Shown in pieces: positions 23,821 through 35,104 of a DNA stretch of 64,000 nt. Below the pieces are notes generated by a model. That model was not told the origin of the DNA. It did no database searches and saw only the letters and a program-made list of their open reading frames with translations. Where the stretch lies: assembly GCA_027579435.1 (NCBI GenBank), contig JANBPK010000806.1, positions 519,194-583,193 on the forward strand, written 5' to 3'. The stretch's first letter is position 1. Each line of letters starts with the position of its first letter. This DNA comes from Candolleomyces eurysporus (lineage: Eukaryota > Basidiomycota > Agaricomycetes > Agaricales > Psathyrellaceae). The translations under genes and the position numbers were made by a program.

Positions 23821-24416
23821 CTGAGGCAGTCGATTCTTGTTGGGTGTCTCCTAGGTGGTGCAGGACTTTACAAGAATGATGACCATCCTCAAGACGAGCT
23901 GCAGGAACTATATTCGCATGCGTTTTCCGGTTCCCAAGATGATCACTTTAGATTGTCGGTTCAGGTGGCTCCTGGAGACTTCTATTTCGTAACTGGTCCA
24001 AGAGAAGCTCAAGCGTTGCAGAGCTCGCGAAGGAGGGTCACTGTGTGGTATATGTCTCTCTGCTTGTTGTTGTAGTCGAGGATCCTTGTCCCAATGTAGT
24101 TAGTAAACTGAATAAACATGATTTCGTGATCACATCGGCTTTTATATGTGGATGGTAAGTGAATTATAAATTCTTTCCAGGGAGACCCATCCTTATTCAC
24201 ACTTAGCTAAGTCAAGGGCTCCTTGCATAAGTAAAATGACCTTACTGTCTAAGTAGTTGTGACTTGTGCATTTATTTGATTTGTTGCTGCTTACTGACTT
24301 ATGCAAGTCTCCATACTAAGTACTCGAATAAGATTTCCTGATGCAGTTCGATCTGATTCCTGTTGACGGCATCCACACATTGGTTTGGTCAGTAAAATAT
24401 GGCATTTCTCAATTCT
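23821..24416 (+). pseudogene. duplicated 3' fragment of the F-box gene, interrupted
   Basis: The fragment matches 21086-21386 but lacks any start or F-box. It is split by a 303-bp insertion and has changes that break the copy A reading frame. It looks like a passenger of the duplication. Confidence 0.7.
24041..24343. mobile_element. 303-bp insertion in copy B, possible small non-autonomous element
   Basis: Copy A reads GGAGGGTCAGTTCG without a break; copy B reads GGAGGGTCA, then 303 extra bases, then CAGTTCG, so a CA (or TCA-like) flank may be duplicated. Inside are imperfect inverted arms, CTTGCATAAGTA at 24222-24233 and GACTTATGCAAG at 24296-24307, and the segment is AT-rich without a coding frame. 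No terminal inverted repeat is clear. Confidence 0.4.
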
Positions 24417-24872
24417 GAAGCCTGTGGCTCCACAGTACACCGAAAATTTGGGGGATATCATACAGCTTTCTTAATAATAACTCCACCTTGTTCTCTACCA
24501 CGTTTTGCTTGAAAGCGCTCGATGAAAGACAAGTTACCTCGGGTCGCCTTCCCGTATTGGTAAACAAGATTGCCCGCTTAACACTGATTGCCTCTTTTGG
24601 TATCGAGGCGCTCACAACCTGATCACAATATGATGATCCCTCAAGCGAGCTGACTGAAGTCCTGGCACTGTAAGAGCCCAGTTTGCCAGGGTGCAGCACG
24701 CTCCAGTGAAAATTTTTGCCCCTCTAGGCAAACTTTTGTCATCTTTCACATTCGCTTGGTCGACTTCGCCGGTCCTTGGCACCCTGAACGTGAACCCCGC
24801 TTGCACAGCGCCCACCTTATCGTTACGAATCGTGAACAGTCAGAATTCTTGATGACGACCGATAGGTTCAGG

Positions 24873-24879
24873 TATAAAA
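24873..24879 (+). promoter_or_regulatory. TATA box of isochorismatase B
   Basis: TATAAAA lies 118 bp before the ATG in sequence matching the copy A promoter, including GCTCGAGGAGCTTGACC downstream of it. Confidence 0.7.
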
Positions 24880-24990
24880 GCTCGAGGAGCTTGACCCAAT
24901 TATTCAGTCAGTCTCCAGTGACTAGAAATCCCACCCTTCCTCAGCTCAACGAACTTGAAACAACTCTAACGATATCATCTACTGTTCACT

Positions 24991-25890
24991 ATGCTCGCAT
25001 TCCGCCTCCTTACCTCTGCTCTCGTGCTGGCCGTCTCGGTCCTCGCGAGTGGAACGCCTAGGATCGACAAGAACAAAGCGGCTTTGCTCGTTGTCGACCA
25101 CCAGGTTGGGCTCTTCCACCTGGTGAAGGACATCAATCCTAGCGAATACGTGAACAACATCGTTGCCCACGCTGCTCTTGGACCTCTTTTCAACCTCCCG
25201 ACCGTGCTGACCACCAGCGCTGAGACTGGTAGGTTTTCCATCTACTTTATTCTGTCGAATTTATGATTGACCTTTTTTTTCGCCGAACGTGTTCAGGCCC
25301 GAACGGACCCTTGCCCAAGGAGATCCTCCAGCTCCACCCGAACTCGACCATCGTCAGGCGCAACGGTGAGGTCAACGCATGGCACAGCGAGGAATTCCGT
25401 GCTGCAGTTCGTGCGACCGGAAGGACTCAGATGATCTTGGCTGGAATTACCACTGATGTGAGCACCCTTTAAATTTTGACGCCGTCGCCTGTACAACTCA
25501 ACATATATTCATAGGTCTGCACCACGTTCTTGGCCCTCTCCTTGGCCGAAGAAGGATTCGAGGTCTTCGCCAACGCTGACGCCTCGGGCACCTTCAACAA
25601 GTTCACCGCCGACAACGCGAACGATCGCATGCGTGGCGGTGGTGTCCAGGTCCTCTCTTTCTTCGCGGTCGTTGGCGAATTGATGGGTGACTGGCGCAAC
25701 ACTCCCGGTGCCGCTGAAATTCTGCCTTTCCTTGACAGGTACGGGGCTCTGCCGTTAAATATTTTGGGTTTCCAACAGAATCTGACGGTTGGTTTTGTTA
25801 CTGAATAGGTTCCTGCCTTCTGCCGGCTATCTTACTCGTGCGCACGCCGCTGCCACGATTAACGGTACGATCCTCCCCGGAGAGGTCTAG
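24991..25890 (+). CDS. secreted isochorismatase-family hydrolase B (YcaC-like)
   Basis: Four exons (24991-25228, 25297-25457, 25515-25738, 25809-25890), 234 aa. The first three exons have exactly the lengths of copy A (238, 161, 224 nt). The signal peptide, VVDHQVGLF, ETGPNGPLPKE, GEVNAWHSEEF and TTDVCTTF are kept. Differences cluster in exon 3 (NKFTADNANDRMRGGG against NKAIADDANDRMRGAG in copy A), and the end is shortened to PGEV. The frame and all splice sites are intact, so both copies should be expressed. Confidence 0.85.
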
Positions 25891-26506
25891 TGCTCCACCC
25901 GTATGGTGTGGACAAGAGCCAGGGCCCGAGGGGATGGCATAGAGACTACCGGCGCACGTCAAGATCCTCAGCGACCGCGCCGATATGTTGTTTTCCCAGA
26001 TATAAAGCTCTTTACTCCACATTTCATCCCTTCCCCGCCTTTCCCTTTTTCCTTTCAATTGTGTTTAGACCAATGTATCTTGCTCTTCTAATCCAAGTCG
26101 TTGTCCGTCCGTATCGAGTCATGGGACCCACGCACACGCACACAGTAACTGCCAAGCCCAGTAAGCAGATGTCACCACGATCTCTGTTATGCAGGTAAGG
26201 ATAGTACAATGAACGAATAGTACGAAAAAGATAAGGTACAACATCGCGGTCAGCACAAGCAGAAGGTACAGAAGTAGCAACAGAAAAACGTGTGCCAAGG
26301 ACGACAGCATCCGTTAGTGCAAGTAAGCAAAAATAAAAAGTCGATAAAAATAATCGATAATCGCCAGCATTGCATTTGAATATCAAAGCAAATGAATGAA
26401 CCTCGACTGCAGCGAGGGCTCGAAAAAAAATCGAGAGAGAGGGACACCAAAGCAAAAATGTGTGTCCCGCGTCTTCCGCATCTAAAGTGGGGTATGTCGT
26501 TTCAAA

Positions 26507-27925
26507 TCAACGCTGGTTGCCACCACCGTAAAACGAATCAATAGAATGCTGGTAAGACGTCCGATCCGCCTGGGTTGGGTCTCGATAAGCCACCGGTGGC
26601 GCTGAGCGGGAAGTGGTAGTATAGTGTGAGACAGCGGCTGCCTGGGATTGCGAAGGCAGCATGTAGTGCGTCCGCTGGGTGGTAGCGACGGCGGTCAGTG
26701 GAGCGGGGTTCGTGGAAAAAGCGGAAAAGGCAGCAGCTGCATTATGCTGCTCATGAGTAGACAGGGATTGCTGGGAAGGGTTCGGGGTGTAGAACGCGGT
26801 CTGGTGGGATCCATGGGAGGAACCAGGTGGAGCCTGGTATTGGTATTGTTGTTGTTGCTGTGGAGCGGGTGCGGTAGCAGCAGCGGGAGCAGACGACGAA
26901 GCGACGGCGTTGGACGCGGTTCCTGCGAACGGATACTCTGAGGTCACTTTAGCTCCCGTGAAGCGCGAATCATCGTAAACCACGTCAGGTGCTCGGCGCA
27001 GGCTGCCCTTGGGAGAAGGCGAATCCGAGTACTTTTCGAACAGCCTGGTGTGCAAGAGCCTTTGTCGGGCGGTGTTCCGTTTCTTGAGGAAATTGACGAC
27101 TAGGAGCGCACCAACACCGAGGATGACTAGCGACACAATCACGAACACCGCCGCAACTGCCGCCTTATTTGCCCAGAACCTAGAAACAAATGCGGTTGAG
27201 CGAATGTGTCGGTACAGCGATGGATTAAACTTTGGAAAGGGGGGTTGATATGACAGATCGTTTCGTACCCTTTGGATGTTGCTCCAACAGCTAGAGGTGT
27301 ACCTGTCGGACCGCTCTCGCTTTGGGTGGAAGTCCGCGTTGTCGTGTAAGTAGGCAAGAAGTCGGCTCCTGCAAACAATGTTGTTTCGGGCACTGGCTCG
27401 GACGTGGTAGTTACTCTAGCCCGTGTTCGAGTGACTGTGGATGTCGGCACAGGGACTACGCTCGAGGAACTGTGTCGAAAATGAAGCATCAATTATCAAT
27501 ATATTGCCCCTTGATGGATCAAATGAATCGACTAACGTTGAGCTGGAGCTTTCGCTTGTACTGATTGATGTGGTTGAGGTTGATGTAGTAGTAGTAGTGG
27601 TTGATGTAACAGAGCGCGTCGAAGTACTAGTTGAACTCGTCGTGGTTGTGGATATGGAAGACGTAGAGGTCGACGTCTCAGTCGTAGAACTAATCGTCGT
27701 CGAGTTTGACGTGCCGAATGGAGAGGTGCTAGTTGTCGAGGAGGTTGAACTTCCGGGCGGTTCTTGACGCCGAACGAGGCCACCGACATCACGACGGTAG
27801 TGCTGGGATGGAGCATGGACTCCCGACGCCGAAGATGAAATAAAAAGAATGGAAAAGACGGCCAAGGCGAAGAGAAGAGTTATGCCCGGAATGCGACCGT
27901 ACGACCTGCGAAAGATGGCATCCAT
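26507..27925 (-). CDS. Ser/Thr-rich single-pass plasma-membrane protein, possible wall sensor
   Basis: Three exons, 27925-27537, 27469-about 27283 and about 27180-26507. A signal-anchor or signal peptide (GITLLFALAVFSILFISSSA) leads to an ectodomain of STTT/TSTS repeats that would be heavily O-mannosylated. After NKAAVAA, one membrane span (VFVIVSLVILGVGALLVV) is followed by KKRN and a cytoplasmic tail rich in Gln, Ala and Ser. The layout is that of fungal wall-stress sensors and SKG6/AXL2-type proteins, without a recognisable WSC domain. The trinucleotide-biased region at about 27560-27740 produces long antisense frames that are not genes. Confidence 0.7.
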
Positions 27926-28290
27926 GGCTGTGGTTAAGAGGAGGTCGCCCGTCTGCGCTGCCAGGAGCAGGATATGACCTTCCGCAAGGTGAAATCGTGT
28001 ATGAGGTGGAGGAAAAGGTGAAAGAGAGGGTAATGGGAATAAAAGGGCGGATGTAAACAGATATCTCCGGCTATTGTCCCTTGTCCCTGCAACCCAGGAA
28101 ATTGATCGCGTTGGAGCCTGTTGCTACGAGGCTCGATCTCGAAACGGGGTGATTGAAAGGCGCCGCGCTGACAACATGTCGAAAGCAGGAATGTAACAGT
28201 ATATTAAGAATACAGCATATGTTTACTCCATCAAATTCTGGGCCTCTGCCATCTGGCCAGGTTTGGCTGAGAGCTCCATGGGCGTCGGCA
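27926..28290. other. intergenic region, no gene seen
   Basis: Promoter side of the Ser/Thr-rich membrane protein gene and 3' flank of the next minus-strand gene. No motif noted. Confidence 0.45.
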
Positions 28291-30310
28291 TCAAGGGGCC
28301 AGCTCCGCCCTCAGGACTCCTCTAGCGAAGTCCTCCGAATACTTTATTGAAACGGCCGTCATCTCAACAGTCAACTGCTTGAGCTTCCCACTGGCCAGGT
28401 CTCCTGCGATCTCGCTTTCGTTCATCATGTCCTTGCATCGTCTGGACAATTCATCAACCAACTTTTCCCGCTGAGAATTGGTCAGCATGTCAAACATAGT
28501 TGGACGTCAAATAGAAGCGCAGTACCTGGTCGTCCATTCTGTCCCAAATGGAAGGCAACTCCACGACCTTCCACTTCATCGCTGAGAGATACCACCACTC
28601 CTGAATGAAAATTTAAGTGGCTGCCCATAAACATTCAAATCCATTCTTACTTTAGAAGGTTCGCCTTCGGGACTGAGTGAGGAGAATACGTGGATCACAG
28701 GCCTTTCGCCATTTGCAGGCTTTCCAGTCCATTTTTGCAAAATGTCTAGAGAAGCGTTGTGCATATCCCCTTGAGCCCAGCTCACAAGGTGGGTCCGGTC
28801 TTGATGTTCGTAGAAAAATGGCCGGTGAAGGAACGCAAGGATGGAGCTTCTTCCAGAGCTTGAGTTGCCGAGTTGGTCGAAACGGATCGTGAACCCAAAT
28901 TCGGGGAAGTACTCGAGACTGTTGGAAAAAACTAGCTTAGTAAAAAATCTATCATACAGGCTCTATTCACCTCTGAATGGCATTCAACTGGAAATTAGAC
29001 GTAAACCTGGGCTATATAAGATTGCCGACAAAGAGGACACACCTGCGTGTTTGATAGCCCCAGTTTGGACTGAATATCGTCCGAAGAATAGGGACCCAAG
29101 ACGTACGGTGAGCACGCGGGAGGATCCTCCCAGTACACACTATTTGGAGGCCCTTTGAAAGAGGAACGACGCCGCAAAATGATATCATTCGACGATATAG
29201 TGGTCGGTGAGTCGTGGAACATTTGCATCACCGAGGTCTCTCCAAGACGACTGACTGCATAAGACGTACCTCCTCCATCGTCTATGTCCTCAGCAGGGCT
29301 GGGAGACCGGTTGGAAGGTAGCCTCCAATGACGGCTTGGGAGAGGTTGACTGACAGGTCGCTCGTCATCCTCGGTATCGGTAACCACGATCTCCCTGGAC
29401 CGGACAGATACGTCTTGCCGAAAGAGTGAAGAGTCAGAGGGCGGACCACGAGTATCCCTCGCTGAGCCTTCGTCAAAGCTTAGAGCTGGTGATGGAAGCG
29501 GTCGAGTCGTTGTCCTTCGACTACTCGTACTCGAACCCGGGTTACTTCTGGGTCGCGTGAGCGCCTCGCTCGCCTCTCTACGCACGCTCTCGAGCAGAGC
29601 GGGGTCTATTTCACTCTCGTTGCATCCCTGTCCACAGTGCAGCGAATGGGGAAATATACATTCCAGAGATGGGAAACAGCGAGAAAGGTGTGAATCATTC
29701 AGTATCTTGGACGAAAAGCGGACATAGCCATGATCGAACGCACCCTTTCCTTGAGCAAGTCCATTATGACCTTGAGAGCATGAGTATAACGCACGTCCCT
29801 CGAAGGGAGAGACCTGATCAGCTGGGCATTCTGAGCCTTCAACTGGTTCAGCTCCTCCTGGAGGCCAGATGCACGGGTATTGAGCCTCTGTGCCGTGTTC
29901 CGAGTTTCCTCGAGCTCTTGCTTGAGAGATTCAATCTCTCCCTTCAAAGAAGCCTCTCTCGCCATGGCATCTCCCTGTAACCTCGCCAGCTCTTGACGAA
30001 CCGCTTTATACTGTTGAGAAAANTAAGAAAAAAAAAAGGCAGAGGTCTGAGATATATTGCTGACCCTCTTTCTTACGTCTGCAGAACTAGGACGAGGGAT
30101 GTCTGCCATACTGTAGGAGAAGCTAGCAGAAGAGAGGGAGAACCCTTGAGCTGGCGCTCCCGAATAGACTGCACACCATTCCCAATTAGGCGCATTTGCT
30201 TCCTTGATCCGATCACTGGCAATCCAGGGCGGGCGACAGAGTCTGGTGTCAAAGCAAAGATGGCAGAATATATGGGCCTTTAGAGTTCCAGAGCATTGCT
30301 GAACAGTCAA
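28291..30310 (-). CDS. unknown coiled-coil protein with Cys-rich N-terminus
   Basis: At least six exons are read on the minus strand. The first starts near 30310 and has CHLCFDTRLCRPP, which may bind metal; an alternative start is MADIPRPSSAD at about 30110. Across an intron carrying a spurious N (30023) comes a long coiled coil (LARLQGDAMAREASLKGEI, LEETRNTAQRLNTRASGLQ). A Ser/Arg-rich, probably disordered exon (29585-29040) follows, then a folded block with MSWAQGDMHNASLDILQKW and DLNVYGQPLKFSF, and a helical end with REKLVDELSRRCKDMM (TGA at 28291-28293). I recognise no family. It shares a 207-bp divergent promoter with the KNH-like gene. Confidence 0.55.
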
Positions 30311-30517
30311 GCATCTGACGGCATGCTTTTGAGATGCATTTTAGGGTGGTGATGAATTTTATGCCAACTGCCGACACCGATGCCGCAAAGTTATTTGCGG
30401 AAAAGCACGTGACCAGGCACTACAAAGATTTGGCGGCTGGAATTGGCCGCTGCATTTCTTCTTGCTTCCCAATTTTTCACTTCCGTTCAGACGCTCTTTT
30501 CTCTACACTAAATCACC

Positions 30518-31318
30518 ATGTACTCGACCACTCTCGTTTTCCTCTCCTTGCTCTCTGCAGCCTTCGCCTTCCAGGTCACCCGACCCAGCCTCACCCAGGG
30601 CTGGACCAACAACGGCCCTCAGACGTGAGTATCCGCAGCTATACGATGGCAACGGTACCTGACATTCTTGCTCGGTACAGCGTCTCCTGGGACAGGGTCT
30701 CAACAGACGCCACCAATTTCACGATCCTGTTGACCAACACCGTGAGTTGTCAGACAAGTTAGCGAGTCAGCCTCCTAGTAACACAGCACCAGAATCGCCA
30801 ACTTCTGCCCAGTGATGTTGTCCTTGCATCCGTCGCGGATGCAGTCGCTGCAAGCTCGGTCATGGTCCCCCCTCCCAGCGGCGGTTGGCCCGCTGCTGGT
30901 GGAAGCTACCGTGTTAACTTGGTGAAGAGTGCCACCGAACTCACCACCATCTATGCCCAGTCCACCGAGTTCAATATCACTGCTGGTCCTGCCACGGCTT
31001 CCAGCCCATCCACTGGCACCTCCACCGCTCGAACTGGCACCAATACCGCGACCACTGGGTGCGTAGTCTAACATCCCTTGCGGCTGACGCTCCCCTCTAA
31101 CGTAATCTCTTTTTTGTAAAAATAGAACGACTGGAACCGGTGCTGCTAACGCTGCTGGTGGCTCCTCCTCTGGTACCTCTGACAATGCCGCGACCACCTC
31201 AGACGTGTCTTCCCCCTCGGTCTTCAACAACAACAACAACAACGGTGCTTCCGCCATGTCCTTCTCTGCAGGCCTGTTCGCCGCCGCAGGAGCACTGATC
31301 GGGGCCACGCTTCTGTAA
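30518..31318 (+). CDS. KNH/Kre9-like GPI-anchored Ser/Thr-rich wall protein 1
   Basis: Four exons from ATG 30518 to TAA 31316-31318. The signal peptide (TLVFLSLLSAAFA) is followed by QVTRPSLTQGWTNNG and VSWDRVSTDATNFTILLTN, the Kre9/Knh1 N-terminal beta-domain pattern (a SWxxxxxD then F-x-I-x-L strand). A region of S/T/G repeats with a poly-Asn run (NNNNNNGAS) follows, then a hydrophobic tail (FAAAGALIGATLL), as for a GPI anchor. The family is tied to beta-1,6-glucan and wall assembly. A paralogue lies at 44470-45175. Confidence 0.78.
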
Positions 31319-31629
31319 TTTCCTTCAACCATCTTGTGACCTCACGCCCATGCCATTCTTAATTCGTACGGACTTTGTGGACATTCACGTTTAGGGCGAT
31401 TCTTGTAGGGAGCTATCAATGTTGATTGGGGCGATAGCCGATGCACTCGAATGCGACGGACACTTTTAGGGCATGGACTTGCATAGATAACGGACAAATT
31501 TGAATAGACTATTTAGTATATTAATGGGTATACATCTGTGGATATACATATGTTCTCCTAGAACCTTATTTCCAGCCCAAGGACTCCGCAAGGTTGCGTT
31601 TCTGGCAGGTAGGTCTTTTTGTTCCATGG
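31319..31629. other. intergenic region between convergent genes
   Basis: 3' flanks of the KNH-like gene and of the CHR alpha gene; AT-rich, nothing else seen. Confidence 0.45.
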
Positions 31630-33305
31630 TTATCTCCTTACAGCACCCCACCAACCCAGTCCTGCAATACCGCCTGTGAGAATAGCAACTGGGGGCGGTA
31701 CATTGAACCATTCAACAGCGGTGAATGTCAAAGTCGAAACAACAAGCCACCATGGCTCCTGGGCCAGCGACACACCCCTGCTCGCCTCCTTGGTCAAGTA
31801 TCCAATCTCCCACAGCCGATAGACGGCGGTAAAGACGAAACCAACTGCAGCAGCGTTCACCCCTCTCAAAATACTCACTACTTCTTGCCGCTTCCTCAAC
31901 GCTCTCCACACGCTTTGGAATCCAACGCTGATCCAAAGACCCGGTACGAAAATTCCGAGAAACGCGAGCATCGCACCGACGAAACTTGCTCCAGCAGATC
32001 GGGCGGGGCTGGCGCTTGTAGCAGCAAGCGCACCGAGGTAGACTGCAAAGTTGAAGTTGGGGCCAGGCATGGCTTGAATGATGGCAAGGCCGAGCAAGAA
32101 GTCTCGTGGTGAAACCCATCCTGGCTCCACGACGTATTCACGGAGGAGAGGAATGACGACAGGGCCGCCTCCGAATATGATGGTGCCTGCCAAAAACATA
32201 TTGTTGAAGATGGCGAGAAGGAGAGGAGGGGTGTGTAAGAGGCCTCGGACGAGCATCAGGGCCGTGAAAATGGCGAAGAAGAGGACGATGAGGAGGATTC
32301 CGAATTTGACGGGGATGCCGTGGCCTGAGATCGAGTTGGCTGAAGGGCGAGCGGGGGGTTGGGGCCGAGCTGTCGTTGCATCCTGGTTGATGGAAGCGTC
32401 GTCGGTTTTACCCGTGTTGTTGCGGTCAACTTGTTCAATTTCAGATGTAGAATTGCGACCGGCTGCATGTCTTCTATGGGGTCCTCCTCGATTGTCTTCC
32501 GTCGATTGGACATTCTCTCCAGCGAGCCCACTCTCAACGAGCGGCTCCGGAGTCGCGGAGTGTGTGTTAGACCGCTTGCGCTTGAGCTTTCCGATCCAAG
32601 CTCGAAGCCAGCAATCCCAGAGGACCGTTATGGTCCCTGCAATGACAATGAGCACTGGGAAGTACCAGAGGGCGTTATAGCACAACCCTGCGCATGCACC
32701 GAACACGACAAGGAGCCTGGTCAGCTTATCGGTGATGGCCTTTCTCGCGAGTTGGACTGCAGCCAGCGCGATAAGCCCGACAGTGGACGCGTTAAGTCCA
32801 GAGAGGAGGGCATAAACGGGGTCTGGGAGTACGTTGTTGATACGTTGAACACCGAGTGATAGGCCGAACATGGCCAATGCCGCTGGGAGGGACCACAGGA
32901 GAAATACGACCGCCGCAGGAATGATCCCAGCTCTTATCTGAGCGATGTTGAAGAGCATCTTGGTTGAGCCGGGTCCGGGAAGAGCTTGCGAGATCGCGAA
33001 GAGCTCTTGATACTATGAGAGCTTGAATGAGTATAGGTATGAAGACGAAGACCACGAAGACATACAGTTTGCTCGTCAATCCACGGGGTCTTCCCCATGC
33101 CGTCTACGAAACGACGATGGAATATCTGGAAATGGACTGGTGGACCACCAAAACCGATGAACCCAAGGTCGTATGTGCGACTGAAAACATCCCATAGGCG
33201 AGCACCTAGACTGGCGATATTGACTTGGTAGGCTTCCTTGGGTACACCGTCATCGTCCCCTTTGAGCTTGCGCAGGACGGAGTGAACAAGGGCCGTCAGC
33301 GACAT
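31630..33305 (-). CDS. chromate ion transporter family (CHR) protein, copy alpha
   Basis: Two exons, 33305-33066 and 33012-31630, give 540 aa. The protein has the two-domain layout of eukaryotic long-chain CHR proteins. Domain 1 carries GFGGPPVHFQIFH and QALPGPGSTKMLFNIAQIRAG; domain 2 carries FGGGPVVIPLLREYVV and IQAMPGPNFNFAVYLGA. They are joined by a hydrophilic linker that ends at SISGHGIPVK. About ten hydrophobic spans are visible. The family exports chromate or moves sulphate-like oxyanions across membranes; direction and substrate in this fungus are unknown. It is the intact member of the alpha type. Confidence 0.85.
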
Positions 33306-33372
33306 GGAGCTGCTCTGGCTGGATTTCGGAAGGTGAGGATATGGGGGCTGAAGCTAACTTTCTCATTTTTTC

Positions 33373-35104
33373 CACCGTTTGGCTTTATCTGTTAGCTTCA
33401 ATTCGAGGTTGACAGAATGATGGGAACCGGTACCGACTTGACAAAGGAGCGCTCAAGGGATTGCACGTGCGTCGATTAAGGTCCCTTCCAGGAAAACCAA
33501 TCGTTAATCGTAGATTTGGAATACAGAAATCCTATCATAAATCGTAGATGAATACAATTTCTGTAAATTTGAATGCAACGCGACGCTTTGACGACTACTG
33601 CTTTTTAAATTGAAAGCAGTTTCCTTCTGTCAGCCTATGACCTGCCCACCGCTCCCCACCAGCCTATTCCTGCCACCCCTCCCCCCAGTATGGCAGCAGG
33701 TGGAGGGACACCAAACCATTCCACTGCAGTAAAAGTAGCAGATGCGACGAGGAGCCACCACGGTTCTCTACCGAGACTCGACCCTCTCGCCGATTCCTTC
33801 GTCAGGTATCCAATCTCCCACAAACGGTAAACAGCAGTGAAAACGAAGCCCACAGCCGCTGCGTTCACACCTCGCAGAATGCTCACAACTTCCGGTCGCT
33901 TCCTAAGTGCCCTCCAGATGCTCTGGAATCCGACGCTAAGAAACAGCCCAGGAGTGAAGATTCCGATAAAAGCCAGAATCGCTCCAGGGAGTGTAGTGGC
34001 CACCGAGTGGTTCGTGGTCCCACTCAGAGTCGCCAATGCACCGAGGTACACTGCGAAATTGAAGTTGGGTCCTGGCATGGCTTGGATGATGGCAAGCCCG
34101 AGCAAGAAATCTCGAGAAGACACCCATCCTGGTTCTACAACATATTCTCGGAGGAGTGGGATAACGACAGGGCCACCACCGAAGATGATAGTACCTGCGA
34201 GGAACATGTTGAACAATGCAAAGAGCAATGGAGGGGCGCGTAACGATCCTCGTAGGACCATGAGCGCTGTGAAGACCGCGAAAAAGAGAATGATGAGGGT
34301 GATTCCAATTTTGACGGGGATTCCATGGCCCGAAATTGAGTGAGGCGAAGGTCGAGGTGTTGGCGTTGAGGGTCTGGATGTTTCGTTTGAATGTTCGACG
34401 GCTGGGGAGCCGGTGTCACCAAGGCGGCGATGCACGAGTTTGATGTCCTCAGAGGCTGGAGGGCCAACCCGGGGGCAAAGATGTCTATGTGAGGAGTGGG
34501 CTCTACAGGATCCTTCTTTGCCTTTCTCTTCTGGACAAGCCTCGCAACAAGCCTTCGGACCCAACGATACCAGAGGACAGTCACTACTCCGGCAATGATG
34601 ATGAGCACTGGGAAATACCAAGGCGCGTTGTAACACAACCCTGCGCCACCACCAAAGACAGCCAATAACCTGGTCAGCTTGTCTGTGATGGCTTTTCTGG
34701 CGAGTTGGACTGCGGCAAGAGCAATGATCCCAACTGTGGCAGCATTGAGCCCAGACAGGAGGGCGTAGACGGGATCGGGTAGGACGTCGTCAATCCGCTG
34801 AGCTCCAAGAGCAAGCCCATACGTAGTGATCACCACCGGGAGAGACCAGAAGGCAAACACTAACAGGGCAGGAATGAGGCCGGCACGTATTTGTGCAATG
34901 CTGAAAAGCATTTTGGTCGAAGCAGGTCCCGGCAATGCCTGGCATACTGCGAAGACCTCTTGATACTGTAGTGAATAATCAGCACTCTAAATTGAAGCGG
35001 TGAAAAGAGAAAAGGTCCCAACGTACTGTCTGCTCGTCGATCCAGGGTACTTTGCCCGACCCATCTACAAATCTCTGGTGGAAAATCTGGAAATGAACGG
35101 GGGG
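33373..35104. repeat. duplicated CHR beta' unit with 3' flank
   Basis: This segment matches 39196-41005: the coding part and about 260 bp beyond its stop (TTGACAGAATGATGGGAACC and the following sequence). The flank similarity shows the copy arose by DNA duplication rather than retroposition; the intron is retained too. Confidence 0.85.
33635..35104 (-). pseudogene. broken CHR copy beta'
   Basis: Similar to the intact beta gene but damaged. A 64-bp deletion near 34481 (after CACATAGA on the coding strand) shifts the frame in the linker. One Asn codon is missing in FALFNMFLAG, in frame. The N-terminal 50 or so codons are gone: at 35104 the sequence passes abruptly into alpha-type DNA. The start-proximal exon survives only from HFQIFHQRF onward. 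The second half remains open as a separate frame and ends GWWGAVGRS at 33635. Confidence 0.85.

Larger units (their letters stand above)
23821..26345. repeat. tandem segmental duplication, copy B
   Basis: Second unit of the direct repeat. It contains a fragment of the F-box gene tail (23821-24040 and 24344-24416) without the F-box itself, then the promoter, the second isochorismatase gene and its 3' flank. It differs from copy A by scattered substitutions, small indels and a 303-bp insertion at 24041. Confidence 0.88.

Noticed and set aside
27441..27767. Val-rich plus-strand frame
   Set aside because: Complement of the Ser/Thr repeat in the membrane-protein gene; no start context or homology.
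32078..32859. plus-strand frames of 166-200 codons
   Set aside because: Antisense to the CHR alpha linker and domains; the same shadows recur at each CHR copy.
34330..34490. an intron in CHR beta' to explain the frame jump
   Set aside because: Comparison with intact beta shows a plain 64-bp deletion with no GT...AG ends.
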